64,000 nucleotides of DNA from Linum tenue (GCA_946122785.1 CAMGYJ010000004.1:15708150-15772149); one strand, 5' to 3'. Shown: positions 21,691 through 32,622, counted from the stretch's first letter. Notes: generated by a model from the letters alone, not told the origin. Translations and numbers: made by a program.

Positions 21691-23060
21691 TAAGGTGTTA
21701 TTGTTGTAGAGTATATGGTATTGATTGGTTCGTGTATTAGGGTTTGGTTTAGGGTTTAGGGTTTAGGGTTACAATTACATGTACCAAATCTGTAGATTAA
21801 TTTTGGTAAACGAAAAAGGTAGTTAATCTACAAAGCCAGTCTAAAAGCACATCCCCATCTCCCGCCGTCAATTCCTAAATTTTCGTTTAATCCGATGGTG
21901 AAAGAGCTTCAATCCTAACCGCGGCGTGTCACCCAATCAGATATCGCCGTTTTTGGAAAGTCGCATTTGCCCCTAACCAGTGCTGACGTTACCAAGGCCG
22001 AGGCAGCGGTAGGGAGTGTGATTTTCAGTAAATGGGAAGGGCTGGAAAGGCAAAGTAAAATTTATGAGCTCATTTATAAATTCTTTAATCAGAGAGGGAG
22101 AGACCATGCTCCGAAACCCAAGAGGCACTCATCTCCTGCTGTTGTCCGTTCCTCCTCTCAATCCCTGAAAAGACCCCTTTCTCCCATCTTCTCAACCCCG
22201 AAAATCAACCCCATCCGCCTCTTCATCCTCCTGTCCATGCTTTATTTTCGGGTGCAGTGGTAAAGATGAGACTGCGTATTATTTTAGATCTCAGTTCCTT
22301 TAATTATGTCATTGTTAGATCATGACTGTTAAACTAAATCCTTCGTTGTATTGTTTCTCCTTTTCTCTCCATGCAGGGTCTTTGTTAGAGGCAGGGAGGG
22401 GAGCAATGACAATAAGTCGCCGTTTGAATATGATGGTTCTTTTGTGCGACATTGACGCGTACTTGTTGATCATGCTCCCAAAATATATACAAGAGGGGAA
22501 AGTTGCCATATGTATAGTATAAAAGTGGGAGGAGGGAAAGTACATTGTTTTGTTTTCCAAGATTTGTACTTTTAGTGTTTGAGATCTTAATAATATATCG
22601 GTGAGGGATATTTCACTCAATAAAAATACTGTAGTTTATTTCTTGATTACTGCCTCCATTTTCAGAAGTCCTCTGTCGGCGCATGCTCTTGTCATTTCAC
22701 GCCCAAATTACATTTCATAATTTTAGTAGCCAAAATTAAGTAATTTTATAAACAAGTAAAAAATCCGATATAATAATTCAATAAAAAAAAAAACGAGTGA
22801 GAAAAATAATTCAACTGAAATGTTGCACATGATTTATTTATTAGGGAGCAACCTCCATATCGAATTCAATCAAATCCATCCGAACTAAATAAAACGACAC
22901 CGTAGCAGGCAGTAGTCTTCTTATAGACCAAAGAGACACATAAATAAAACGACACACAAGTAAAACGACACCGCAGACGACAACAGTCTTCTTATAAATC
23001 AGACGACGCCGCTTCAAGCTGATACTGGCAGTCTTCACATAGTCCATTAGTCCTAATCCG
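21690..23060 (+). repeat. Segmental duplication, copy B
   Basis: Direct-orientation partner of 18990-20960, ending just beyond the 3' end of the transposase gene. The frame at 21967-22263 (AEAAVGSVIFSKWEGLERQSK...) is the less damaged version of the possible captured exon; no family recognised. Confidence 0.7.
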
Positions 23061-23082
23061 AATAGGATAAGGACGTCCATCT

Positions 23083-25571
23083 TCACTCCAAGTTTTCAAC
23101 AATCCTTAGTTTGCTACTTCTTGTAACAGGCCTCTTCTGCAAAATCGATAACGACGATTTTAGACGTACAAAATTATTGGGTGCAACTGCATTGTGTAGA
23201 CACGAACAATTATATCTTGTTCTTACCCTAGGTTGCTCATAATCGTCGTCATCATCATTTTCATCATCGGATGACCCAGACCCAGTACACGTTCTTGCAT
23301 TATGATTGGTAGAACCGCACTTCCTGCAATGCTTTTGCCTTCTCTTCTGTACTGTTTCCGACTGATCTTGAGTGGTGGGAGGATCAACATCGGTGTCATC
23401 GCCACCGCCACCTTCTTCCGAAACACCATCATTCGGGGTATCACCGTTTGAGGTTGGCTTCACATAGCCAACAGGATGTGGGCATCGGGTCCTATAGTGG
23501 CCAAATTCAGCGCAATTGCTACACTGTCGTGGTTCTCCTTTCTTCCTTTTAGATTTTTAGCCCCCGAACCTTTAGCTTTGACTTGTAATGGATCCAACAA
23601 AATTTCATTCGCCTTCGGCCTATTAATGCCGGGTATGTCCACGTTGCCAGTGTCCACCATGTCCAACTTTTCACATAATGATTGAATTCCCTCACGAGCA
23701 ATCTTGAAGCACTCACTAGATTTTGCCCCTTTTAACATTAGTTGTAAGCTGTGTTGTTGAATAGTACCATACCTGATTGACACAAGATTTTCTTCAAAGT
23801 GAGTAAAATTAATGTTCACCTAGCTTCGAACCAATACTAAAAAAAAAAAAATTAAAAGTGATAGTCATGGCAAACCTCAATGCGAAAAGTTGCGATTCAT
23901 TTAGTCTGCCCGGTTCCTCCAAGCTCTCTAGTGTCTTCGGCTTCTTTGACCATCTTCGACGTACTAGGCCTTCAGGAAGTTCCAGTATGCTCTCTTCTTT
24001 CAGTACAAAAATCATATGACGACATGGTATTCCCATATAATTGTAGTGATTACAACTACATTCCATTGCAAAGGGTTCAACTGCGTACGTGACTTGAAAA
24101 ACCTTAGCCATGCTAGACACCTTGACCTTGTACACATGCTCAATTTCCGATCGCTCTGTCTCCAACCTTATGCAACATGCCGACTTTTCAACCTCGTCTC
24201 TGAATAAGAAGAATGCGTTCTTTGTGAAAACCGCCGCTCCACTCTTCTGAAGTGAGACTAAGACATTGCTTGTGATGGTTCGTTCTCGATGAATGGATTC
24301 AAAATCAGCATGACGCTCATTCTCCCTCATATCCCTAGTCCAACGATCAAAGTGAATAAAGAACTCAAGGAGATTTTTATCCTTCTCGATATAATTGGCA
24401 AGTTGAGAGTTCAGTCCTTCACATCTTGATGTTGTACTCAAGCCTGCGAAGAACTTCGAACGCAAATATGCATACCCCCATTCATGTCTTTGGTCAAATA
24501 AATTGGAGACCCAATTGTTGTGCTGAAGGGAGCATTCCTCAACCACTGTTTTCCACTTTTCTTCGAATTCTGAAGGTTCCCAGTCAGCTGACACAAAATG
24601 CTTCCATCGGGGCAAAAAAGTAGGATGATTCTTCACATTTCTGGTTATAGTCTTGTCTATATGCCAGGAACATAGACGATGTGTTGCATCGGGAAATACT
24701 TTCTGAATAGCATTATGCATTGCTCTATCCCCATCTGTAATAACAGTCTTGGGATCTACACCGCCTAGCCTTCTCTTCAAAGCTCCCAACACCCAAATAT
24801 AATTGTCCTCTCTCTCGTTAGCCAAGAAAGCACATGCAAATACGCAAGTTTGCGAATGGTGGTTGACACCTAAAAAAGTTCAAACAAAGTTAGATTATGC
24901 AAACTTCTAGGGTTATTTTAGCATGCTCGGGATAATTCTATGTGTGAAGGAAAAGTACCTGAAAAAATCACGAGAGGCATCTGGTAAATGTTCCTTTTGT
25001 AAGTAGCATCGAATGACAGTAATTCTCCAAAGCATGCATAATCAGCAACAGAAATACTATCGGCCCAGAAAATGTTAATAAGCCGGTCGTCGTCATCCTT
25101 CTTTAGTTCAATAACGAAATGCTCGTCCGCGCTGCATTTAGCTTGCAGGTAGGCTAGGGCTGTTGCGGCATCACCTTCACTGATTTGTTCTTTCCTCTCT
25201 TTGTCCACATAATTATATGCATCCTTCCTCGTGTACCCCAAATTGTCGTAGCCTCCTGCTTCTGATACGGCCAGATTCACAATTTGAGAAGTTTTCATAC
25301 CTGCAGCTCTTCTAAAATTTATCGCTGCTTTCACTGCATCACTCATACGACGTTTCCCTTTCATGTAGTGTCTATATTCTCTGGGGATCGTTTCATGTGT
25401 GTGTACATCATCAAACTGGTGCACATACCACTTCCCATCGACATTATGTTGTTTAACACGCATCTTGGCTCTGCAGTTAAATCTGGTCTCCCCTCTTGCT
25501 TCTCTCTTTCGTTCTGTGCTCTTCATGCGCCTCTTTCCCTCGCCAGAGCATACATAGTCACGCCATATCAT
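23083..25571 (-). CDS. MULE transposase of the FAR1/FHY3 (Jittery-like) type
   Basis: The protein would cut and rejoin MULE ends in the nucleus. Exon 25571-24959 carries the C-terminal part of a FAR1-type zinc-binding domain (YVCSGEG, CRAKM, KWYVHQFDDVHTHE) and the first catalytic Asp in LSFDATYKRN (about 25010). An 89-bp intron (24870-24958) joins in phase to GVNHHSQTCVFACAFLANERED. The next exon holds the second Asp (VITDGDRAM, about 24733), the Glu (SRCEGLNS, about 24417) and a SWIM finger (CSCN...CRH, about 24050). C-terminal exons (23819-23083) add two CCHC knuckles (CSNCAEFGHYRTRC, CRKCGSTNHNARTC). The DDE triad is intact. Two faults are visible: no exon for the start of the FAR1 domain was found upstream of 25571, and the frame slips by one base near 23560 before the first knuckle. 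The slip could be an unrecognised intron or a mutation. Confidence 0.85.
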
Positions 25572-26032
25572 AACTTTGTTCTTATCCCCATTAATAACAC
25601 GATTTGTGATATCTTATATTTTTGGTAGGAACGAGTTGCACTTTCTGTTCTTTATCTTAGTGATTTCTTTACCATTTTCACAAATAACGAAAATATTTAA
25701 AATGAAAAACCTTTCGTAGTAAAGCCAAACGCCAGCTGACTCTAGGTGTCTACTACGTGTATGGGGAAGGATCAAATATTAATATGAGCGAATATTTACT
25801 AATAGCATCGAAAAAAGTATCTTTTTAATTTTAGGTTTAATAACTACCCATGTTTATCCCAAGTTCATGTACCTTAGACTAAACCCTAACTATTTTTCCG
25901 CGGGAAAAATATGGCGCCACAATTTATCCTAACCTTGTATATATAATTAACCTTCATCGGTAGAGCAGTGGTTCCATATCCTTCTTTGCCGCGATTTTGA
26001 GTACAGAGTAAAGCTTAGATTAGAGGCACAAC
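25572..26032. promoter_or_regulatory. Shared spacer between divergent transposase and ULP-like genes
   Basis: About 460 AT-rich bases separate the two divergent reading frames, so any promoters for both must lie here. GCGGGAAAAATATGGCGCC-like sequence near 25900 and TATATATAA near 25940 could serve the rightward gene. No tested element is implied. Confidence 0.4.
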
Positions 26033-27908
26033 ATGGAAAATAGGAGACTTACTCGCTCTTCGTCCAAGCTTGTGGTATGTATAATAGCTCTTTTTACCAT
26101 TGAAATTCATTCTAGTTAATTTATTAATCGCAGGTTCACTGTCATTGTAGGAGACAGCCGAATTTGTGACTCCAACAAAGAAACCAAGGATACCCAAATG
26201 CAAAGGTGTAAGCACTCCACCCACTCCTGCTTCAGTCATCGATTTATTTCGGACGATGAATCTGACTCTGAGGTCACACCAAAGAAGCCAAATGGAAAAA
26301 GTATTTGTCTACCTTCTGTTGACAAGGTAATAAAGGTGTCATGTTTGCCATTGAAGTGTTCTTTGCCGTTATTCCGTCATAACGAATGCATTTCAACTCG
26401 TGTTTATTTGTGGCCCCTATTCCAGGTTGTTTTGAAGTTTAAGCTGCCTACCGCTATGGAATACGATGATGAGCAAATCCAGCTTGCTCACTATATATTT
26501 TTAGCACATCTGCCACCTGACGAAGTATTGGTCAAAACCTCCAACAACTCTTGTACGAGGAAGTCATTGTGGTCCTTAAGCCCTCGCTCATTCGTAGATG
26601 CTGAAGTAAACAACGGAACTCCAAAATTTTGTTTTGTTTGTCCACTATCAATGCTTTCTACGTAGAATTATTTTATAACAACTCGACAGTATCATGAAGT
26701 GTTTTTTGTCCATGTTATATTAGGTTATAACAGCGATGGCCTGCCACTTGACTCTAGAAGAGTTGTGGACAAATTCCAAGGATGGAAAAGGAGTGTGCTA
26801 TCTGCCTGCTGAACTACAGGTTGTGGTCCGATTATACTTAATGACAATTTCCTCTCACCAAAAAAATTACAACACATGTTTTTTTAACGTGAATCATATT
26901 GTGTTGACAAAATTTCAATTGTGCAACTACCACATGGGCAGGAACTAGTGATTTCATGTGGAATAACACCCAAGATGGCATTAGACCTATACCAATCAAA
27001 ATTCCTTAGTCGAACCAATATGGTGAACAAGGTAAACTGTTCGTCTTAATAAGTATTACATGGTTTGCAGTTTATTTTTTTAATACGTGTTGACAATTTC
27101 CGTATATGTAGGTGTGTGTTCCGATGAGAGATAATGCCCATTGGTACTTGGCTGTCATTAAGTTGGACAAGGAAGAAGTCCATATCTTGGATCCACAACC
27201 AAATGAAGACCGCAATTCCTTTCGACTACAATCTGTTCAAACAATGGTAAATTTGTGACATTGTGCCTATATAACGCAAAAAAATGTAAATAACTCTTTC
27301 TAAGTACAAACGTTTCTTAATTTGTACAGATGAGCTTTATGCAAGCCTTGTGGAAGATTCTCTATCGTGAACAAGGATTGTCGCCACCAAGGATTGCGGA
27401 GTTTGCGTACCCAACTCCTTCAAAGGATCAAGAACAACTTAATCGGTAAGTATGCCCATTTTTTTGTGATATTAAACGACGACTTATCAACTTGGTTCTT
27501 ATCACGCAATGCTTTTATTTTATGTAGGTCCGACAGTGGAGTCTGGGTATGCATGTGGATGTTTGGCGCAAGCTGGGACTCCTCTTATATTTGGGTAAAG
27601 ACAATTCTAATTCGCATATTAGAAAACCACAATTGATTGTTATTTTTGAATCATGCGGTAAGCACCATGTTTGTTGATGTTGATAGCCATGCACTCAAGT
27701 GAGGAGGATGCAGATCGCTTTGTACCTTGTTCGAGAGCCCATGAACTACATAAGGCATATGGTGCTCACGGAAGCAAGAAGAGTTGCACCTCAAGTTGAA
27801 GCTGCAGTGGAAGAGTACAAGACAACCCATGAAAAGAGGAAAAAGGAAAGAGAAGAGCACAAGGAAATACAGTCAACGAGCCCAAAACAACCTGATTTTT
27901 CGTTTTAG
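26033..27908 (+). CDS. Ulp1-like (C48) protease gene carried by the MULE, catalytic Cys replaced by Ser
   Basis: Nine exons are inferred from GT/AG sites: 26033-26074, about 26151-26326, 26426-26605, 26724-26819, 26942-27031, 27112-27246, 27330-27445, 27528-27594 and 27687-27908. Exons 3-9 join in one open frame. LWSLSPRSFVDAEVITAMACHL and PMRDNAHWYLAVIKLDKEEVHILDPQ match SUMO-protease (Ulp1) family spacing, giving His at 27139-27141 and Asp at 27190-27192. EQLNRSDSGVWVCMWM corresponds to Q-x5-(C)-G-V, but the nucleophile codon is AGT (27535-27537), one base from TGT. The C-terminus is basic and helical. Family members cut SUMO or related tags, and MULE-borne copies are known; this copy is probably proteolytically dead. 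Exon 2 is uncertain because two frames compete there. Confidence 0.8.
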
Positions 27909-27944
27909 TTTTGAAGATGATGGACAACAGTTATGTTTTTTTTT

Positions 27945-28205
27945 TCTCAGGATGATGGACAACCGTTTTTTTTTTGGTTCGGTGAATGATTATTATTTTT
28001 GGTTTTTATATTTGGTTTTTGGTTTGGTGAATGCTTTTTATATTTGGTTTTTGGTTTGGTTTGGTGAATGGTTTTAATATTTGGTTTTTGGTTTGGTTTT
28101 TGGTTTGGTGAATGCTTTGTTTATTTGGTTTTTGGTATTGTGAATGCTTGCTATATTTGGTTTTTGGTATTGTGAATGTTTTCTATATTTGGTTTGGTTT
28201 GGTTT
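27945..28205 (+). repeat. TTTGGTTTTTGGTTTGGTGAATG minisatellite
   Basis: Seven or so imperfect units of roughly 30-40 bp made of TTTGGTTTTTGG blocks ending GTGAATG, starting about 40 bp after the ULP-like stop codon. The frames across it are artefacts of the repeat. Confidence 0.85.
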
Positions 28206-28334
28206 GTTTTTTCATGGAAATGGCAAAGGGACTTCACCAAAATTCCAGCTTCCAACTTGTGAGTGAGGTTGCGTCTGTTCAAGGCTTCAAGCCATTGTAT
28301 CTTGTAGAGAGGTTTAATTGGGATCATGTATAGT

Positions 28335-28433
28335 TAAACTGATTGGCTCCCAATCGTATAATTAAATTTGCATTCATGTATAGGTAACCCAAAAGGTAAA
28401 ACTGATTGGCTCCCAATCGTATAATTAAATTTG
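28335..28433 (+). repeat. Two direct copies of a 35-bp unit
   Basis: ACTGATTGGCTCCCAATCGT followed by ATAATTAAATTTG occurs at about 28337 and 28401. The unit has a small internal palindrome, GATTGG/CCAATC. Confidence 0.85.
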
Positions 28434-29347
28434 TATAATTAAATAATGACCAACTCTTGAACAGATTGAAGCTACAAAGTAGGAGCCACTAACCCACTAA
28501 CTAAAACTAATGACGTTACTAACTAATAATAATAAAATTAATTATTTACAGAAATTGAATTTATGCACAGCCCTTATCATTCCATTCCTTGAATTTCCAC
28601 CAACGATGTTTTCACTCCCCTTTTAGTCAGAGAATTCATTGTAGTAATAAATACAATAAAAAGGCATACATAATTAATGGATTCTTTATTGTGTATAATT
28701 AAAAGGATATTTTACTATAAACGAAGCATGATAGATCCACAGGGGGATAAAAGAAGCATGAGTCTTGATGAAAAAGGGGAAAAAATCACCATAGATAAAA
28801 AATCATTATAATCAACCTAATTTGAACTGCTTAGAACAAAAGCGGATTAAAATCTCCCCCAATGAAATTCATTTGCAATTTCATAGGTAGTCCCTACTTC
28901 CACTTCTATAATTTTGAGAAAACATTGCAATTTCATCAATAGTCCCCACTCGTGGGCCAATTTCAATTGCAACCAAATTTGCACCCTTGCAATAGCTTCT
29001 CACATCATAGCAAGTGTAGGATGCAATTGCACCTCCTTGCTTAGGGATGACCATTACTAGCATCTCGTCACCTGTCTTAGGGAAATTAGCCATGGCAAAT
29101 TCACAAAATACTGCATGCATAGAAAAATATTTGTCTGGATAATTAAAAAAATGGGAGACTTTCCTAGTCAGATGATGTACTGGCTCCCCTCAGTACCTGA
29201 CAGTTTTGAGTGTGGAGAAAAAGACTGGAAAAAAAAAAACAACGAAGCCTTAACAGTAAACTTCTTAACAAAACACATCCAATGCTGGCCCCTTCACTGC
29301 TCCACCCCGCCCTCCACTGCTCCACCCCGCCCTGCATCAATCGACTC
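28434..29347. other. MULE interior without a recognised gene
   Basis: AT-rich. The 79-codon minus frame at 28881-29120 has no clear family. CCCTCCACTGCTCCACCCCGCC near 29308 contains a short duplication. Nothing else stands out. Confidence 0.5.
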
Positions 29348-30199
29348 TCATGTAAGCCGAGGACGTTTGCTTGAGGATGCCTCAGGGGTCTCTTCATGCT
29401 CCGTATGCCGAAGGTCATAGAAAGTATTGGTCAATTCGACGATACGGTAGACTGGCAAATAGGCGGAATGGTCCTCCCTAGCATAAACCCCCATATCCAT
29501 CCCAACCCTTCCAAGAAAGGTGGTCAAGAAGGTGGCATATGGAAAGGCAGTGTACCAGTTTTCCCCTCTAGGAGCAGCCTCAACCATGTTCACGCACATG
29601 AGAGATGCGAGGTTAAGAGGAACACCTCTTTGAGCTTGCACAAGGATAAACAGGTCAAGTTTACGAATTATCGAATGACCACTGTACCTTGGCATGAAGC
29701 AGTTGACGATCATCCAATGGAGGAATCGAAGAGGATCTGGGAGGAAAGAAGCCTGGATGCGCCCATTCGTCAGTTTCCCCAGTTCAACTTCAAACTCAAA
29801 ATCGTACAGCAGCCGAAGATCGCTTCTGCTATCAATGTGGTGTCCTGCGGCGGTGAGATCGAGGATCTCAGCAAACTGATGAGGCTGGAAGCAGACTCTA
29901 TGACCCAGGAAGATCGACACGAGATGAGAATCGGAGGGACCAGACAGCTCTAAATTGTGGTAGAACTTCCTCACCACATGCGGGAAGTAAGTGGTGCTTC
30001 CTCGAGTCCGGAGATCGAAGAACTTTTCCCAGCCAAGATTTTTAATTAACTTCTTCACTTCTTGAGGGAAAGGACTGAGGTGGATGAACTCGTACTCGGC
30101 CACAATAGATGTCTTGCTCGTGAATGAAAGATAGTCCGCGAGACTTGTGGTGGATCGGCAGTCGTCGTTTGATAGAGTTAGAATGCCCATGTTTGCCAT
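29348..30199 (-). CDS. 283-aa plant-transposon-type protein, MULE cargo
   Basis: A single uninterrupted frame from ATG at 30197-30199 to a stop at 29348-29350. It sits just inside the right TIR and is read toward the transposase. The pattern FIHLSPFPQEVKKLIKNLGW, then YFPHVVRKFYHNLE, then a GHRVCFQPHQFAEILDL block and MIVNCFMPRYSGHS resembles the 'putative plant transposon protein' domain (retrotransposon-linked, function unknown). The tail GVYAREDHSAYLPVYRIVEL is followed by a basic SSSKRPRL end that could be a nuclear signal. The family call is from memory of its general layout and not certain. The full-length open frame among decayed neighbours suggests recent capture or selection. Confidence 0.6.
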   Translation of the reverse strand: MANMGILTLSNDDCRSTTSLADYLSFTSKTSIVAEYEFIHLSPFPQEVKKLIKNLGWEKFFDLRTRGSTTYFPHVVRKFYHNLELSGPSDSHLVSIFLGHRVCFQPHQFAEILDLTAAGHHIDSRSDLRLLYDFEFEVELGKLTNGRIQASFLPDPLRFLHWMIVNCFMPRYSGHSIIRKLDLFILVQAQRGVPLNLASLMCVNMVEAAPRGENWYTAFPYATFLTTFLGRVGMDMGVYAREDHSAYLPVYRIVELTNTFYDLRHTEHEETPEASSSKRPRLT

Positions 30200-30498
30200 G
30201 GAGTCAGAGGAAGAAGGAACAAGGGAAGGTGAAGATGGAGGAAAGAGAGATTGTAGGGAAAGAGAGATTGTAGGTGTAAGAAAAAGTGATCGTGGGGGTT
30301 GAGTGTGGAGACGTGTGATGGAGACGGTTGAGTCTGGAATGTCAAGAGTTAGAAGATTTGGGAAGATATGTAGTAATGATGATGTTAACTCGTGTAGGTT
30401 AAACTAGGGTAACTAAAGCTAGTTAAACTAGGGTTGGCGCTGATACCGCAGGAGAAAACTAATGGGCTCGCACGTTCCAGGCCCACTTTTGAATATTG

Positions 30499-31295
30499 CA
30501 TGGGTCATGTACAAGCCCACGTTTGAATGTTATTTAAAAGCCTGCAAAAATCAATGATCAGACCCAGTCCAACTAGAATTAGTCCTAAACTCACCGTTAA
30601 TACATAAACACAAACTAAGGAGACCTCTCCATCCTATTCGAATCAAATTATGTGTTCTTCATCTTCTTCCTCAATCCTCTGGGCGAGACGAACACTACAT
30701 ATCAGGAAACCTAAATTTCACCGAGAGATATAAGGCTCGAGAAAATGACAATAACGCTAAGACAAGATGACAAAGCACTAGGGACATGAACCCTAGGGTT
30801 AGCAAACCTCTTTCAAGGGTTCTTTTGCAAATGAAAAGTTCGATGAACACAATAATAGACATGGTCGCCGTAATCGTGTTAGAAAGAGATAGGCGAGGGG
30901 AAATACAATGGCGAAGAAGAAACAAGACAAATTTTTTTTGGGAAATTCAATCTACGTCGAATGTGGATGGGGAGCTTCTCTTGGAACTGTGAAGGGGCGT
31001 CCCTCCAAGACGAGAGAGGGATCGTGTAATTGGTTAGGGAGACGGGAAATTGGTTTGGGCGGCAGTGGGTCTACCCAATTGGGTTTGGGTCTTAATCCAT
31101 TTAATTTAATCGGGGCAGTTAGTTGGACTAGGATGAAAACAAACTTAACGCGGAGGAGGCTTTTTGTAATTTGTTTAGTTATTTAGTGGCGCAGTTAGGT
31201 TTAACAAACGTGAGCCGTGGAGATTGAAAACGAACGGTGAAGATCGGCCAAGGTACCCGTACCCGGCTTTTGCCCTGGGCACCGTAGAAGTCACC
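30499..31295 (-). repeat. Right long TIR of the MULE
   Basis: Inverted partner of 16996-17922; ends GGCACCGTAGAAGTCACC against the AT run. The minus frame 30695-30925 mirrors the TIR frame at 17391-17750. Confidence 0.85.
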
Positions 31296-31319
31296 ATATA
31301 TATATATATATATATATAT
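31296..31319. repeat. (AT)n microsatellite, 24 bp
   Basis: AT run between the MULE right end and the next element. Confidence 0.95.
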
Positions 31320-31698
31320 GGTGAATACTTCGGTGCACTCACAAAAATGAGTGCGTTCAATGCACCCAACTCAAAAGCTAGTCTTAAGGTGTCCGATTTT
31401 GAATTTTAATCTATAAAACTAGTGTAATATGATGATGTAACATATAATAACAACTAATTAGCGGATTACCCTAAGCCCTAGACCTCCAATTTTGAGTTCT
31501 ATCCCTAAACCCCAAATTGTAAACCCTAACCCTAAATCTCTAAACTCTAAATCCTCCAAATCAAAGTAAATCTTTAATGATTTTTGTGCAAATTCATGTG
31601 CGTTATTGTTCATCACATTATAAGTGATGATTGACATCATTTTGACATAAATCGCATGTTTAAAATGACGATTATGAAGCGAGTGCACTGAATTTAGT
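31320..31698. mobile_element. Putative MITE starting at the TA repeat
   Basis: Left end GGTGAATACTTCGGTGCACTC and reverse right end ACTAAATTCAGTGCACTCGC share TTC-GTGCACTC. The left end abuts the AT run, as does a related end at 16478. The right end touches the hAT relic. No coding potential; many CCCTAAA phrases around 31460-31560. Confidence 0.55.
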
Positions 31699-32622
31699 AG
31701 AGCACTGGGCCGCATTTGTATAGAAAATTAGATATCTTATATATTTTTAAAAATATATAATAATAATAACTATTATTTTCATTATAATGTCAATTGTACA
31801 CGACAGTCTTTTAGTTTATCAAATTCATAAACAATGTAGTCTTCATCCATACCAATAGCATACTTTCTCAAAGAAATAGTTCAGCAATCAACGAGAAATT
31901 CATCGCACATTTTGTTGTGCAAATCAGTTTTCAATGTTCCATTGCTAAAAAAGTTATCTCCGTAGTAGCCGTTGAAATGGATAACATCAACACTAGACGA
32001 AACAATCGATAATAAGAAAATAATATTATTTTTACCTTTTTTATTTGGTGCTTAAGAATATGTCATTATAAAGTATATTCAAATCTACATAATCAAACAG
32101 CACAACAATTATATGCATTCAAGTTTCGAATTAACTTTCTTATTCTAATTCTAGGAGAGCACCATTTTTTGTGATGCTTCACTTCAACTCGGCCTTCTTA
32201 GCTTTGATTGATCTTTTCCTTCGAACCCTAGAATGGTACAGATGACAAACTGGTGAGAACTGAGAACTAGATGAACTAAAGAGCAGTTTGATAATTTGAT
32301 TTGTTTGTTTTAAATGTAAGTAGAAATGAGTGGGCTTTTAATGAAGAATTAATAGACACAACTAAAGCCCACCCACTCTTGCTTTTTATCTAACGTAAAT
32401 GATTCAGACAATTCAACTTTCCTTTTGTTTCAAAGGCCCACTAGCGAAAACACTTTACCCAAATAAAAAATTTTCAATAAATAAACAGAAACCACCACAA
32501 AAGAGGGCTGGGCCAGGCCGATTATTAATGGGCAAAAAGAGGTGGAGGAGGGCTCTTAACAAGCTGTGGAGCCAAAGAGGGCTGGGCCCGGGCCCAGGTT
32601 GGCCCCCCCTTGGATCCGCCGC
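31699..32622 (-). mobile_element. Second hAT relic, left end missing
   Basis: From AGAGCACTGGGCCGCATTT it parallels 7355-7640 (for example TCAATTGTACACGAC, CATCCATACCAATAG), and it ends CTTGGATCCGCCGC like the first copy. The first about 20 bp including the left TIR are gone where the MITE at 31320 ends. GAGGGCTGGGCC occurs twice near the right end. Confidence 0.75.

Larger units (their letters stand above)
16996..31295. mobile_element. 14.3-kb Mutator-like element (MULE) with transposase, ULP-like gene and further cargo
   Basis: Left end GGGCAGTTCTACGGTGCCC and reversed right end GGTGACTTCTACGGTGCCC open long inverted repeats (16996-17922 and 30499-31295). Flanks are (AT)n on both sides, so a 9-bp target duplication fits (ATATATATT / ATATATATA) but proves little. 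The interior carries a FAR1-type MULE transposase gene (minus), a divergent Ulp1-like gene (plus), a 283-codon transposon-type frame (minus), a segmental duplication, minisatellites and several MITEs. MULEs that carry Ulp1-like genes are known from plants (Kaonashi-type in Arabidopsis). The matched ends, long TIRs and transposase inside support one unit. Confidence 0.85.

Noticed and set aside
25945..26010. Possible tRNA gene (TCGGTAGAGCAGTGG)
   Set aside because: Box-A-like words only; no matching box B, acceptor stem or anticodon arm.
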